Source: Gemmobacter aquatilis (GTDB lineage: Bacteria > Pseudomonadota > Alphaproteobacteria > Rhodobacterales > Rhodobacteraceae). From it: DNA of 64,000 nucleotides. The stretch covers positions 1-64,000 of the forward strand of contig NZ_FOCE01000010.1 in the NCBI RefSeq assembly GCF_900110025.1, written 5' to 3'. The notes beneath the pieces are model-generated. The model did not search any database. It saw only the letters and a list, made by a program, of their open reading frames with translations, and was not told the origin of the DNA. Shown here in pieces: positions 27,008 to 35,630 of the stretch; position 1 is the first letter of the stretch; every line of letters starts with the position of its first letter. Position numbers and translations under genes: made by a program.

Positions 27008-27967
27008 TCAGGCGGCCAGACCGCGCGACCCCATGTCGAGGAATTTCTGCCGCCGGTCGCGGATCAGCACCTCGGGCTTCTTGCCCGACAGCTCTTTCAG
27101 CATGGTTTCCAGCGCCTTGCCCACCGCTTCGATGGTTTCCTTGCGGCCGCGCTGCGCACCGCCCAGCGGTTCCTTGATGATCCGGTCGATCACGCCCAGC
27201 TTTTGCAGATCCTGCGCCGTCAGCCGCAGCGCCTCGGCGGCTTCGCGCATCTTTTCGGCATCCTTCCACAGGATCGAGGCGCAGCCCTCGGGCGAGATCA
27301 CCGAATAGACGCTGTGTTCCAGCATGGCGATGCGGTTCGCCGTGGCAAAGGCCACTGCCCCGCCAGATCCCCCCTCGCCGATCACCACCGAAATCAGCGG
27401 CACGCCGATCTGCAGGCATTTCTCGGTAGACCGGGCGATGGCCTCGGCCTGCCCGCGTTCTTCGGCGCCCTTGCCGGGATAGGCGCCGGGCGTATCGACC
27501 AGCGTCACCACCGGCAGGCCAAAGCGATGCGCCATGTCCATCAGCCGGATCGCCTTGCGATAGCCTTCGGGCCGGGCCATGCCGAAATTCCGCTCGATGC
27601 GGGATTTGGTGTCATTGCCCTTTTCCTGCCCGATCACCACCACGGCCTGATCGTTGAACCGCGCCAGCCCGCCCATGATGGCGTGATCGTCGGCAAAGTT
27701 CCGATCCCCCGCCAGCGGCGTGTATTCGGTGAACAGCGCGTCGATGTAATCCTTGCAATGCGGCCGGTCGGGATGGCGCGCGACCTGGCATTTCCGCCAG
27801 GGGGTCAGATCCTTGTACAGATCCTTCAGCAGCACATCGGCCTTCTTGTCGAGTGCGGCGGCCTCTTTCTCGACATCCATTTCCGAATTGGCCCGCGCGA
27901 GCGCCCGCAGCTCTTCTGCCTTGCCTTCGATCTCGGCCAGCGGCTTTTCGAATTCGAGATAGTTCAT
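27008..27967 (-). CDS. accA: Acetyl-CoA carboxylase carboxyltransferase subunit alpha
   Basis: AccA forms, with AccD, the carboxyltransferase that makes malonyl-CoA for fatty acid synthesis. The 319-residue protein begins [21 protein letters not shown] and contains the family blocks [19 protein letters not shown], the oxyanion-type GEGGSGGA and [16 protein letters not shown]. The start at 27967 is the family N-terminus preceded by GGAGAG; a start 63 bp upstream is rejected. It converges with plsC with a 21-bp gap. The 264-bp region upstream shows no gene or clear promoter. Confidence 0.96.
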   Translation of the reverse strand: MNYLEFEKPLAEIEGKAEELRALARANSEMDVEKEAAALDKKADVLLKDLYKDLTPWRKCQVARHPDRPHCKDYIDALFTEYTPLAGDRNFADDHAIMGGLARFNDQAVVVIGQEKGNDTKSRIERNFGMARPEGYRKAIRLMDMAHRFGLPVVTLVDTPGAYPGKGAEERGQAEAIARSTEKCLQIGVPLISVVIGEGGSGGAVAFATANRIAMLEHSVYSVISPEGCASILWKDAEKMREAAEALRLTAQDLQKLGVIDRIIKEPLGGAQRGRKETIEAVGKALETMLKELSGKKPEVLIRDRRQKFLDMGSRGLAA

Positions 27968-28231
27968 CGCGCTCTCCAGTTCGGAACCGCTTCTATATGG
28001 CCAAGCTGGGGCCAAGATGCAACTCGCCAAGATTTGCGCAGGATAGGGTCGCAGCGCGGGGGCTTAAAATGGCAGCGCCCCGTAGCTTGCGCTACAGGGC
28101 GTGCTCCTCCCGACTTGCTGCGGCGGGGCCTCCTCTCCCCTCCGCAGCGCGGATAACCTTCTTCTCAGATCGCTTAAAAGTTCACCGATGATTTAGGTAG
28201 CTTGCACACCAGCAAGGCGACCTGTCAACGA

Positions 28232-29197
28232 TTATTCCGTGCCCGAGGCGATCATTTCAGACTGCCGCACGATGACTTCGGCCTGTTTGATCGAGGCGAT
28301 GTCCACCAACCGGCCCTTGTAGACGGTGGCGCCTTCGCCCCGGGCCTTTGCGGCCTCCATCGCAGCCAGAATCTCGCGCGCTTCGGCGACGGCGGTTTCC
28401 GACGGGGTGAACACCTCGTTGGCCAGCGCGATCTGTTTCGGGTGGATCGCCCATTTGCCCACCATGCCCAGCGTGGCCGAGCGGCGCGCCTGCGCGCGAT
28501 ATCCTTCGTCGTCGCTGAAATCACCGAACGGGCCATCGACCGGCAGAATGCCATGGGTGCGGCAGGCGGCCACAATGGCGGCCTGCGCCCAATGCCACGG
28601 GTCCGACCAGTATTTCGCGCCTTCGCGCAGCATGTAATAGTTTTCCTGCGTCCCGCCGATGCCGGTGGTCTGCATCCCCATGCTGGCCGCGAAATCGGCA
28701 GCACCAAGGCTCATCGCCTGCAAACGCGGCGAGGAGGCGGCGATTTCTTCGACATGGGCGATGCCGGCGGCCGATTCGATGATCACCTCGAAGCTGATCG
28801 GCTTGGTGCGGCCCTTGGCACGCTCGATCGCCGTCACCAGCGCATCGACGGCGTAAACATCGGCGGCGCAGCCCACCTTGGGGATCATGATCTGGTCCAG
28901 CCGGTCACCCGCCTGTTCCAGCAGATCGACGACATCGCGATACCAATAGGGCGTATCCAGCCCGTTGATGCGGACCGAGAGGTATTTCTTGCCCCAGTCC
29001 AGCGTGTTGATCGCCTCGATGATATTGGCGCGGGCCTGATCCTTGTCGGAGGGCGCGACCGAATCTTCCAGATCAAGGTTGATCACATCCGCCGCCGAGG
29101 ACACCATCTTGGCGAACAGGGCAGGACGGGAACCCGGCCCGAACAACTGGCAGCGGTTCGGACGGGCAGGCGCGGCAGGCTGGATGCGGAAGCTCAT
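28232..29197 (-). CDS. mcl1: L-malyl-CoA/beta-methylmalyl-CoA lyase
   Basis: Mcl1 cleaves beta-methylmalyl-CoA to glyoxylate plus propionyl-CoA in the ethylmalonyl-CoA pathway, and L-malyl-CoA to acetyl-CoA plus glyoxylate. The 321-residue CitE-like protein starts MSFRIQPAAPARPNRCQLFGPGSRPALFAKM and has the Mg-binding strands VINLDLEDSV and ISFEVIIESAAGIAHVEEI, then GKWAIHPKQI. Overall it resembles the Rhodobacter enzyme closely. It stands alone, divergent from the transaminase gene, with a palindrome in its promoter region. Confidence 0.93.
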   Translation of the reverse strand: MSFRIQPAAPARPNRCQLFGPGSRPALFAKMVSSAADVINLDLEDSVAPSDKDQARANIIEAINTLDWGKKYLSVRINGLDTPYWYRDVVDLLEQAGDRLDQIMIPKVGCAADVYAVDALVTAIERAKGRTKPISFEVIIESAAGIAHVEEIAASSPRLQAMSLGAADFAASMGMQTTGIGGTQENYYMLREGAKYWSDPWHWAQAAIVAACRTHGILPVDGPFGDFSDDEGYRAQARRSATLGMVGKWAIHPKQIALANEVFTPSETAVAEAREILAAMEAAKARGEGATVYKGRLVDIASIKQAEVIVRQSEMIASGTE

Positions 29198-29241
29198 CGG
29201 CAGATTCTCGGCAATGATATTTCAGGGATCACGGCGCTTTG

Positions 29242-29287
29242 GTTATATTCTTGCGCGCGCGAAATCAAGCGCGATTTGCAGCCGCAG
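29242..29287 (-). promoter_or_regulatory. Candidate mcl1 promoter with overlapping operator
   Basis: On the minus strand TTGATT (29263-29268) and TATAAC (29242-29247), 15 bp apart, form a possible promoter 45 bp from the mcl1 start. The -35 lies inside the palindrome AAATC-N6-GATTT (29262-29277). Adjoining it is TTGC-AGCC-GCAG (29276-29287), one mismatch from the PhaR pattern, and the minus strand reads CTGCAAA. The spacer is shorter than ideal. Confidence 0.35.
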
Positions 29288-29439
29288 CAATCCTGCCGCG
29301 CCGCCGCAAAGCCCCGCGCTGTGGGAAACTCTGCCCTGCAAGGGCCGCGCAACCCTTGACGTGCCGCGCCGGGTGGCCCAAACCCGCCTCAGCCCGGACC
29401 ATCCGGGGCAACCACCCGATGCCAGCTGTGGGGGACTGA

Positions 29440-30300
29440 ATGAGCCGCACCGTCTATGTGAACGGAGACTACCTGCCGGAAGAAGAAGCCAAGGTCTCGG
29501 TCTTCGACCGGGGTTTCCTGATGGCCGACGGCGTTTACGAGGTGACCAGCGTGTTGGGCGGCAAGCTCATCGACTTCGCGGGCCATTGCAAACGCCTCGC
29601 CCGCTCGCTGGCAGAGCTGGACATGACCAACCCGCACAGCGATGACGACTGGCTGGCGATCCACCGCGAACTGGTGGCGCGGAACGGCATCGACGACGGC
29701 ATGGTTTACCTGCAGGTCACCCGCGGCAATCCCGGCGACCGCGATTTCGCCTTCCCGCCCGCCGATCTGCCGCCGACAGTGGTGTTGTTCACCCAGGCCA
29801 AACCCGGCCTTGCCGACAACCCGATGGCGCAAACCGGCATGCGCGTGATCTCGATCCCCGACATCCGCTGGGGGCGGCGCGACATCAAGACGGTGCAACT
29901 GCTCTATCCGTCGATGGGCAAGATGATGGCCAAGAAGGCCGGCGTCGATGACAGCTGGTTCGTCGAGGATGGGCTGGTGACCGAGGGCACCTCGAACAAC
30001 GCCTATATCGTCAAGGGCAACAAGATCATCACCCGCGCGCTGTCGAATGACATCCTGCACGGCATCACCCGTGCCGCCGTGCTGCGGTTTGCCGCCGAAG
30101 CGCAGATGGAGGTTGAAGAGCGCAGCTTCACCATCGACGAGGCCAAGACGGCAGACGAGGCGTTCATCTCCTCCGCCTCGGCCTTCGTGATGCCGGTGGT
30201 GGAAATCGACGGCGCCGCAATCGGCACCGGCAAGGTGGGCCATGTGGTGCCGCGCCTGCGCGAGATCTATCTGGACGAAATGCGCAAGGCGGCGGTCTGA
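29440..30300 (+). CDS. dat: D-amino-acid aminotransferase
   Basis: A 286-residue fold-IV PLP aminotransferase. The N-terminal stretch FDRGFLMADGVYEV is typical of D-alanine transaminases, the Schiff-base lysine is K150 (RRDIKTVQLL), and the C-terminal phosphate-binding stretch is VTEGTSNNAYIV. It would interconvert D-alanine and D-glutamate for peptidoglycan or D-amino-acid use. Branched-chain aminotransferase is the alternative, but size and the FDRGF motif favour the D-specific group. It is divergent from mcl1 and converges with an acidic protein gene after 2 bp. Confidence 0.87.
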   Translation: MSRTVYVNGDYLPEEEAKVSVFDRGFLMADGVYEVTSVLGGKLIDFAGHCKRLARSLAELDMTNPHSDDDWLAIHRELVARNGIDDGMVYLQVTRGNPGDRDFAFPPADLPPTVVLFTQAKPGLADNPMAQTGMRVISIPDIRWGRRDIKTVQLLYPSMGKMMAKKAGVDDSWFVEDGLVTEGTSNNAYIVKGNKIITRALSNDILHGITRAAVLRFAAEAQMEVEERSFTIDEAKTADEAFISSASAFVMPVVEIDGAAIGTGKVGHVVPRLREIYLDEMRKAAV

Positions 30301-30302
30301 GG

Positions 30303-30896
30303 TCAGGCCAGCAACGAAATATCATCCGGCCCGATCTGATCGGGCTGGATGCCTTGCAGCAGCGCCACAGTATCGGCGCCGATCTGCACCAGTGTGCCCG
30401 AACCATCCTCGGTGGCGGTCAGCATCAGATCTTCGGGGCTTTCGCCCTCGACCAAAGACACTTCCAGCACATCTTCACCGGGGCGGAAATCGGTCAACGC
30501 CACCGGATCGGCCATGGAATTGGTCATGGGATCGGTAGTGGGGGCAGGCTCTGCCGCCTCTTCCGTCTCGGCGGTTTCCGGGAAAAGGTCGGCCTCGGGC
30601 GCCGTCTCGGCTGGCGCGGCGGCGTCCTCGGGGGCGGGGCCTTCCGGCGCAGGGGCCGCAGCTTCCTCAGCCACAGCCGTATCTTCTGCCGCCTCGGGCA
30701 TCTCCCCGTCAACAGCGGGGTCCGGCGCGGTCAGATCGCCCATCTCGGGCGGCGCCTCGTCTTCCATCAGGGCGGCGTGGCGATCTTCCTCCCCCTCGTC
30801 CTCCTCATCGTCATGGTCGTTCAACCCACCCAGACTCATGCCGAACAGGGCCAGCGGTAGGGTGACAAGCATGGCGAGGATTTCCAAGGGGCGCAC
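30303..30896 (-). CDS. Acidic low-complexity protein, possible secreted Ca-binding relative
   Basis: This 197-residue protein has a hydrophobic N-terminal segment (LEILAMLVTLPLALFGM) and then about 110 residues very rich in Glu, Ala and Pro. It ends in a folded-looking 60-residue tail, TDFRPGEDVLEVSL ... GADTVALLQGI ... GPDDISLLA, a pattern seen at the ends of RTX-type secreted proteins. No GGxGxD repeats are present. The start is uncertain: GTG at 30896 or ATG at 30872. Function is unknown; membrane anchoring is likely. Confidence 0.62.
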   Translation of the reverse strand: MRPLEILAMLVTLPLALFGMSLGGLNDHDDEEDEGEEDRHAALMEDEAPPEMGDLTAPDPAVDGEMPEAAEDTAVAEEAAAPAPEGPAPEDAAAPAETAPEADLFPETAETEEAAEPAPTTDPMTNSMADPVALTDFRPGEDVLEVSLVEGESPEDLMLTATEDGSGTLVQIGADTVALLQGIQPDQIGPDDISLLA

Positions 30897-31008
30897 CTTT
30901 CTGATGGCAGGCGCACAGTATCCGCCAGCCCCGGCGCGGGCGTCAAGAAACCGGCCCTGCGCTGCCCCGCAGCGGAAACGATGCAGCCCTGCAGCTAGGA
31001 TTGTCGCG

Positions 31009-31749
31009 TCAGCTCAGCCCCGCCAGCACATCCGACAGAATCGGCGCCAGCCGCGCGGCCCAGGCCTGCTGCGCCTCGGGCGTGGCGATCAGGTCATTTC
31101 GCAGCTCGATCAGCGTGTTGTGCCGCCCCGGCTGCAAGGCGTGCCGGTCAATCGCATCGCCGGGCAGATAACCGGAATAGGGCTGGTTATCACCGATGCA
31201 CAGATCGGGTTCTAGCCGCAGCCGCGCGATCAGCGGCGCCGACAGGCGCACATCCTGTTCGGCATACAGCACACCCACATGCCAGGGCCGGGGCGCACGC
31301 CCGCGCAGGCAAGGGGTGAAACTGTGGATCGCCAGAATGACCGTATCCGCCCGTCGCGCCGCAAGCCCCGCCAGCGCCGCATGATAGGGCCGATAGAGCG
31401 TCGCCATGCGCCGCTCCACCTCGGCCGCATCCACCGTGCGGTTGGTGGGGATGATCGTGCCGTCATAGAGTTTCATCACCAGCGTCGGGTCATGTTCCCC
31501 GCGATTCGGATCGATCACCAGCCGCGAGTAATCGGCGCAGATCACCGGGCTGTCCAGCGCTTCGCCCAATGCCTCGGCCAGCCCCGCCGCGCCCGGATCA
31601 TAGGCGATATGGCGCTGCATATCCTCGGGCGCGATGCCCAAAGAGCCGCCGCCGATATCGGCAGGCACGCGGTTCGTGGCATGATCGCAGGTAACAAGCC
31701 AGCGTCCCGGTCGGGTCTGGCCGGAAATCCAGTAGGGATTATGTGTCAT
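31009..31749 (-). CDS. N-formylglutamate amidohydrolase family protein
   Basis: A 246-residue hydrolase of the N-formylglutamate amidohydrolase (FGase) family. It carries the zinc-site strand LVTCDHATN near the N-terminus, then DYSRLVIDPNRGEHDPTLV, the histidine-containing VILAIHSFTPCLRG, and the C-terminal HNTLIELRNDLI. The family hydrolyses N-formylglutamate or related amides, sometimes in histidine catabolism; no hut genes are nearby, so the substrate is open. The start at 31749 (MTHNPYWISG) is chosen because the upstream extension is non-conserved and runs into the pyk operator region. Divergent from pyk. Confidence 0.87.
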   Translation of the reverse strand: MTHNPYWISGQTRPGRWLVTCDHATNRVPADIGGGSLGIAPEDMQRHIAYDPGAAGLAEALGEALDSPVICADYSRLVIDPNRGEHDPTLVMKLYDGTIIPTNRTVDAAEVERRMATLYRPYHAALAGLAARRADTVILAIHSFTPCLRGRAPRPWHVGVLYAEQDVRLSAPLIARLRLEPDLCIGDNQPYSGYLPGDAIDRHALQPGRHNTLIELRNDLIATPEAQQAWAARLAPILSDVLAGLS

Positions 31750-31836
31750 GGTCCGGTCATTTTGCGGGGCGAAACGGCCGGATGCAATGCCCCGTCCTCG
31801 GGATCGGAACTTTTTCGCCACTTTTCCAAGAGGAAA

Positions 31837-31850
31837 TGTTACCGCTAACA
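31837..31850. promoter_or_regulatory. LacI-family-type operator upstream of pyk
   Basis: TGTTACCGCTAACA is a 14-bp palindrome with perfect 5-bp arms around a central CG, the form bound by LacI-family regulators. It is 83 bp upstream of pyk and 87 bp from the divergent amidohydrolase gene. A possible pyk promoter, TTGCCG at 31860 and CATAAC at 31883 with 17 bp between, follows it. CceR, a LacI-type controller of central carbon genes in Rhodobacter sphaeroides, is the best candidate; that link is inferred. Confidence 0.55.
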
Positions 31851-31933
31851 AATGTCGGATTGCCGCATGGCGCATTATCGGTCATAACGCCGATGGCCCC
31901 CCAATGACGACCACTGGATAAGGAAACGGCAGC

Positions 31934-33379
31934 ATGAGACGCCTGCGCAATGTCAAGATCGTGGCCACGCTCGGCCCTGCTTCGTCGGATTATGCCATGA
32001 TCCGCAAGTTGTACGAGGCCGGGGCCGACGTGTTCCGCCTGAACATGAGCCACGGCACGCATGACGACATCCGCGCCCGCCACAGCATCATCCGCCAGAT
32101 CGAGGCCGAAACCGGCATGCCGATCGCCATTCTGGCCGACCTTCAGGGGCCGAAACTGCGCGTGGGCACCTTCGCCTCCGGCGCGGCCGATCTGGAAGAG
32201 GGCCAGCATTTCCGCTTTGACCTTGACCCGACGCCGGGCGAAGGCCACCGCGTGCAGCTGCCCCACCCCGAGATTTTCGCGGCGCTGGAACCCGGCGCCT
32301 CGCTGCTGGTCAATGACGGCAAGATCCGCATGAAGGTGGAAACCTGCGGCGCCGATTTCGCCGATTGCATCGTGACGGTGGGGGGCACCATCTCCAACCG
32401 CAAGGGCGTGAACGTGCCCGACGTGGTGCTGCCGCTGGCAGCCCTGTCCACCAAAGACCGCGCCGATCTGGAATTTGCCTGCGAACTGGGCGTGGACTGG
32501 CTGGCGCTGTCTTTCGTGCAGCGCCCCGAAGATGTGCTGGAAGCCCGCGCTCTGGCCAAGGGCCGCGCCGCGATCCTGTCGAAGATCGAAAAACCCGCCG
32601 CCGTGAAGGCCTATGATGCGATCCTCGCGGTGTCCGACGGCATCATGGTCGCCCGCGGCGATCTGGGGGTGGAACTGCCGGTCCATGCCGTGCCGCCGAT
32701 CCAGAAGCGCCTGATCCGCGGCGCCCGCGCCGCCGCCAAGCCGGTGATCGTGGCGACGCAGATGCTGGAATCCATGATCGAAAGCCCGATGCCGACCCGC
32801 GCCGAAGTCTCGGACGTGGCGACAGCGATCTATGAAGGCGCCGATGCGGTGATGCTGTCGGCCGAAAGCGCCGCCGGTCAATACCCGATCGAGGCGGTGA
32901 CCACGATGAACAACGTGGCCATCAGCGTTGAAAGCGATCCGACCTATCGCGACGTGATCGAAGCCTCGCGCAAGGCCAAGCGGCAGACCGTGGCCGACGG
33001 CATCGTGGCCGCCGCGCGCGAGATTGCCGAAACCACCGATATCAAGGCGATCTGCTGCTTCTCGCAGACCGGCACGACCGTCAGTCTTGTGGCCCGCGAA
33101 CGACCCCGCGTGCCGATCATCGCGCTGACGCCGCTGGTGCGCACCGCGCGGCGGCTGTGCCTGACCTGGGGCACCACCTGCACGCTGACCGAAGAGCAGG
33201 AACGCTTCAAGGGCGCGGTGATCTCGGCGGTGCGGGCGGCGCGCAAGTTCGGTTTCGCCACCGAAACCGATCAGATCGTGGTCACGGCGGGTGTGCCCTT
33301 CAACACCACCGGCACCACCAACATCCTGCGCGTGGCCCCCTGTGACGAGCGGTTGATTCACCGCGCCGACCCGGAGTAA
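31934..33379 (+). CDS. pyk: Pyruvate kinase
   Basis: Pyruvate kinase transfers phosphate from PEP to ADP, the last step of glycolysis. The 481-residue protein begins MRRLRNVKIVATLGPASSDY, has RLNMSHGTHDD, the Lys-Mg catalytic region ILSKIEKPAAV, the MVARGDLGVELP block and the domain-closing VATQMLESMIESPMPTRAEVSDVA. All core elements are present. It is followed after 32 bp by a small membrane protein gene. Regulation by a LacI-type protein is suggested by the operator at 31837, with a related site before pckA. Confidence 0.97.
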   Translation: MRRLRNVKIVATLGPASSDYAMIRKLYEAGADVFRLNMSHGTHDDIRARHSIIRQIEAETGMPIAILADLQGPKLRVGTFASGAADLEEGQHFRFDLDPTPGEGHRVQLPHPEIFAALEPGASLLVNDGKIRMKVETCGADFADCIVTVGGTISNRKGVNVPDVVLPLAALSTKDRADLEFACELGVDWLALSFVQRPEDVLEARALAKGRAAILSKIEKPAAVKAYDAILAVSDGIMVARGDLGVELPVHAVPPIQKRLIRGARAAAKPVIVATQMLESMIESPMPTRAEVSDVATAIYEGADAVMLSAESAAGQYPIEAVTTMNNVAISVESDPTYRDVIEASRKAKRQTVADGIVAAAREIAETTDIKAICCFSQTGTTVSLVARERPRVPIIALTPLVRTARRLCLTWGTTCTLTEEQERFKGAVISAVRAARKFGFATETDQIVVTAGVPFNTTGTTNILRVAPCDERLIHRADPE

Positions 33380-33411
33380 CCTGCCCCCATTCCGGGCACG
33401 AGGTATATGCG

Positions 33412-33636
33412 GTGAACCCTGACCTGTTTCTGGTGATCGGCATCATCCTCGGCGTCCTGTCCCTGCCCCCGATGCTCTCGGCCCTGTCAGAGGGCCGGGC
33501 GCCCCGGGTCGCGGCGATTCTCGTGCTGATCGCCGGGGCCCTGATCGTGACCGCCTTCACCAAAAAGCCGGGCGGTTACACGGTGCGCGACATTCCGACG
33601 GCCTTTTACCAGGTCATCGGCGACTTGCGGCACTGA
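33412..33636 (+). CDS. Small two-helix membrane protein
   Basis: A 74-residue protein with two hydrophobic helices (about 5-24 and 32-50) separated by the polar SEGRAPR turn. Its cytoplasmic-looking tail ends [15 protein letters not shown]. It starts with GTG at 33412. No function is known to me. It sits between pyk and rpmI on the same strand and may be read through from pyk. Confidence 0.68.
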   Translation: MNPDLFLVIGIILGVLSLPPMLSALSEGRAPRVAAILVLIAGALIVTAFTKKPGGYTVRDIPTAFYQVIGDLRH

Positions 33637-33757
33637 ACCGGGCGTTTTCGCCCTTGCACGACCACCGGATGGGCCCTATACGGCCCGCTCTATACCCGCG
33701 CGACCGGCCCCTGTGGCATTGCCGAGTCGTGCGTTCACCCTCAACGAGGAGATGGAA

Positions 33758-33958
33758 ATGCCCAAGATGAAGACCAAATCGGCGGCGAAGAAGCGGTTCA
33801 GCTTCACGGCTTCCGGTCGCGTGAAAGCTGGCCCCGCCGGCAAACGCCACGGCATGATCAAACGGACGACCAAGTTCATCCGCGACGCATCGGGAGCCAT
33901 GATCCTGTGCGCGAGCGATGCGAAGATCGTCAAGAAATACATGCCGTACGACCGGTAA
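33758..33958 (+). CDS. rpmI: 50S ribosomal protein L35
   Basis: A 66-residue basic protein ([20 protein letters not shown]) with the L35 hallmark [10 protein letters not shown] and C-terminal [11 protein letters not shown]. The start at 33758 gives the family N-terminus; an upstream in-frame ATG at 33713 is rejected. It is followed after 12 bp by rplT, the usual bacterial pair, probably with the autogenous L20 control known in other bacteria, which I cannot confirm from the leader. Confidence 0.97.
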   Translation: MPKMKTKSAAKKRFSFTASGRVKAGPAGKRHGMIKRTTKFIRDASGAMILCASDAKIVKKYMPYDR

Positions 33959-33970
33959 GGAGAGCTTCAC

Positions 33971-34336
33971 ATGTCCCGCGTTAAATCCGGCGTCGTCACC
34001 CACGCCCGCCACCGCAAGGTGATCAAGGCCGCGAAAGGCTATTACGCCGCTCGCTCCACGAACTTCCGCACCGCAACTCAGGCCGTTGACAAGGCCAACC
34101 AGTATGCGACCCGCGACCGCAAGACCCGCAAGCGCAACTTCCGCGCCCTGTGGATCCAGCGGATCAACGCCGCTGTGCGTCTGTTCGATCTCGAAATGAC
34201 CTATTCGCGTTTCATCAACGGTCTGGCGAAAGCCGGGATCGAAGTGGACCGCAAGGTTCTGGCCGATCTGGCCGTGCATGAGCCGGAAGCGTTCAACGCG
34301 ATCGCCGCTCAGGCCAAGGCCGCTCTGGCAGCCTGA
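33971..34336 (+). CDS. rplT: 50S ribosomal protein L20
   Basis: A 121-residue assembly protein of the large subunit. It starts [25 protein letters not shown], with the basic N-terminal arm, and contains the conserved [18 protein letters not shown] core. Length is standard. A rho-independent terminator follows 23 bp after the stop, so pheS, about 180 bp further on, has its own promoter or depends on read-through. Confidence 0.98.
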   Translation: MSRVKSGVVTHARHRKVIKAAKGYYAARSTNFRTATQAVDKANQYATRDRKTRKRNFRALWIQRINAAVRLFDLEMTYSRFINGLAKAGIEVDRKVLADLAVHEPEAFNAIAAQAKAALAA

Positions 34337-34359
34337 TTTTCTGCGAAAATCAGCAAAGG

Positions 34360-34381
34360 CCCCGCCCCGGCGGGGTCTTTT
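34360..34381 (+). terminator. Terminator of rpmI-rplT
   Basis: CCCCGC (34360-34365) pairs with GCGGGG (34370-34375) around a 4-base loop, followed by TCTTTT. The stem is short but GC-only. Confidence 0.75.
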
Positions 34382-34390
34382 GCATTTCTG

Positions 34391-34452
34391 GCGCAGGGGG
34401 CGCTGCCCCCGCCGCCTGCGGCGCCTCCCCCGGGATATTTGGGCCAAGATGA
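34391..34452 (+). repeat. Dispersed intergenic hairpin element, copy B
   Basis: A GGGGGC/GCCCCC hairpin (34396-34401 with 34405-34410) is followed by a GC-rich spacer, CCCCGGGATATTT and GGCCAAGATGAAG. This is the same module order as copy A near 3.35 kb, in the opposite orientation. It lies between the rplT terminator and pheS and encodes nothing evident. Confidence 0.5.
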
Positions 34453-34518
34453 AGGGGGGCGGTCTTGCAAATAAGGCCCGGCGCAGCTAGCACCGGGGCC
34501 GTAAGACAGAGGTGGACC

Positions 34519-35598
34519 ATGGACCTGAGCGAACTGCGTGGCAAATACATCGAGGCCGTCGCCAAGGCTGCCGACGAAGCGGCACTGGAAGAGGTGCGAC
34601 TGGCCGCGCTTGGCAAGAAGGGCGAGATTTCGGCCCTGATGGCCACGCTGGGCAAGATGGACCCCGAGGCACGCAAGGCCGCAGGGGCCCAGCTTAATGT
34701 GCTGAAGGACGAGATCGACGTGGCGCTGCGTGCGCGCAAGGCCGGGCTGGCCGATGCCGCGCTGGATGCCCGGCTGAAATCGGAATGGCTGGATGTGACG
34801 CTGCCGGGCCGCCCGCGCCGCATGGGCAGCATCCACCCGGTCAGCCAGGTGATGGACGAGCTGACCGCGATCTTCGCCGACATGGGCTTTTCGGTAGCCG
34901 AAGGGCCGCAGGTGGAAAGCGACTGGTATAATTTCGACGCGCTGAACATCCCGCCGGAACACCCGGCGCGGCAGGAGCATGACACCTTCTTCATGCACCG
35001 GGCCAAGGGCGACAATCGCCCGCCGCATGTGCTGCGCACGCATACCTCGCCGGTGCAGATCCGCGCCATGCTGGCACAGGGCGCGCCGATCCGGGTGATC
35101 GCGCCGGGCCGCGTCTACCGCATGGACATGGACCAGACCCATACCCCGATGTTCCATCAGGTCGAGGGCATGGCGATTGACCGCGACATCTCCATGGCCA
35201 ACCTGAAATGGGTGCTGGAAGAATTCTGCCGCGCCTTTTTCGAGGTGGACAAGGTGGAACTGCGCTTCCGCGCCAGCCACTTCCCCTTCACCGAACCCTC
35301 TGCCGAGGTGGACATCCGCTATTCCAATGTCGGCGGCCAGTTGAAGATCGGCGAGGGCGACAAGTGGATGGAGATCCTCGGTTCCGGCATGATGCACCCG
35401 AAGGTGCTGGCGGCGGGCGGGATTGACCCCGACAAATGGCAGGGCTTCGCCTTCGGCATGGGGATCGACCGGATCGCCATGCTGAAATACGGCATCCCCG
35501 ACCTGCGCGCCTTCTTCGACGCCGATCTGCGCTGGCTGCGCCATTACGGCTTTTCACCGCTGGATATGCCAGACCTGCCGGGCGGGTTGAGCCGTTGA
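34519..35598 (+). CDS. pheS: Phenylalanyl-tRNA synthetase alpha subunit
   Basis: PheS holds the catalytic site of the alpha2-beta2 phenylalanyl-tRNA synthetase. The 359-residue protein has an N-terminal coiled coil (about 1-90), motif 1 near [14 protein letters not shown], motif 2 with [21 protein letters not shown], and motif 3 [17 protein letters not shown]. The start at 34519 ([10 protein letters not shown]) has AGAGGTGG upstream. The beta-subunit gene pheT does not follow, as it usually would; an RTX gene on the opposite strand and parC occupy the position. Confidence 0.97.
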   Translation: MDLSELRGKYIEAVAKAADEAALEEVRLAALGKKGEISALMATLGKMDPEARKAAGAQLNVLKDEIDVALRARKAGLADAALDARLKSEWLDVTLPGRPRRMGSIHPVSQVMDELTAIFADMGFSVAEGPQVESDWYNFDALNIPPEHPARQEHDTFFMHRAKGDNRPPHVLRTHTSPVQIRAMLAQGAPIRVIAPGRVYRMDMDQTHTPMFHQVEGMAIDRDISMANLKWVLEEFCRAFFEVDKVELRFRASHFPFTEPSAEVDIRYSNVGGQLKIGEGDKWMEILGSGMMHPKVLAAGGIDPDKWQGFAFGMGIDRIAMLKYGIPDLRAFFDADLRWLRHYGFSPLDMPDLPGGLSR

Positions 35599-35604
35599 AA
35601 TGAA

Positions 35605-35626
35605 GAAGGGGGCTGCGGCCCCCTTC
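35605..35626. terminator. Hairpin between pheS and RTX gene
   Basis: GAAGGGGGC (35605-35613) and GCCCCCTTC (35618-35626) form a perfect 9-bp stem with a TGCG loop between convergent genes. It can act in both directions, though no long T-run follows on either strand. Confidence 0.7.
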
Positions 35627-35630
35627 CCTG

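Noticed and set aside
28000-28231. A small gene or RNA in the 264-bp gap between mcl1 and accA
   Set aside because: No open frame with a ribosome site, no strong stem with T-run and no known RNA shape was found.
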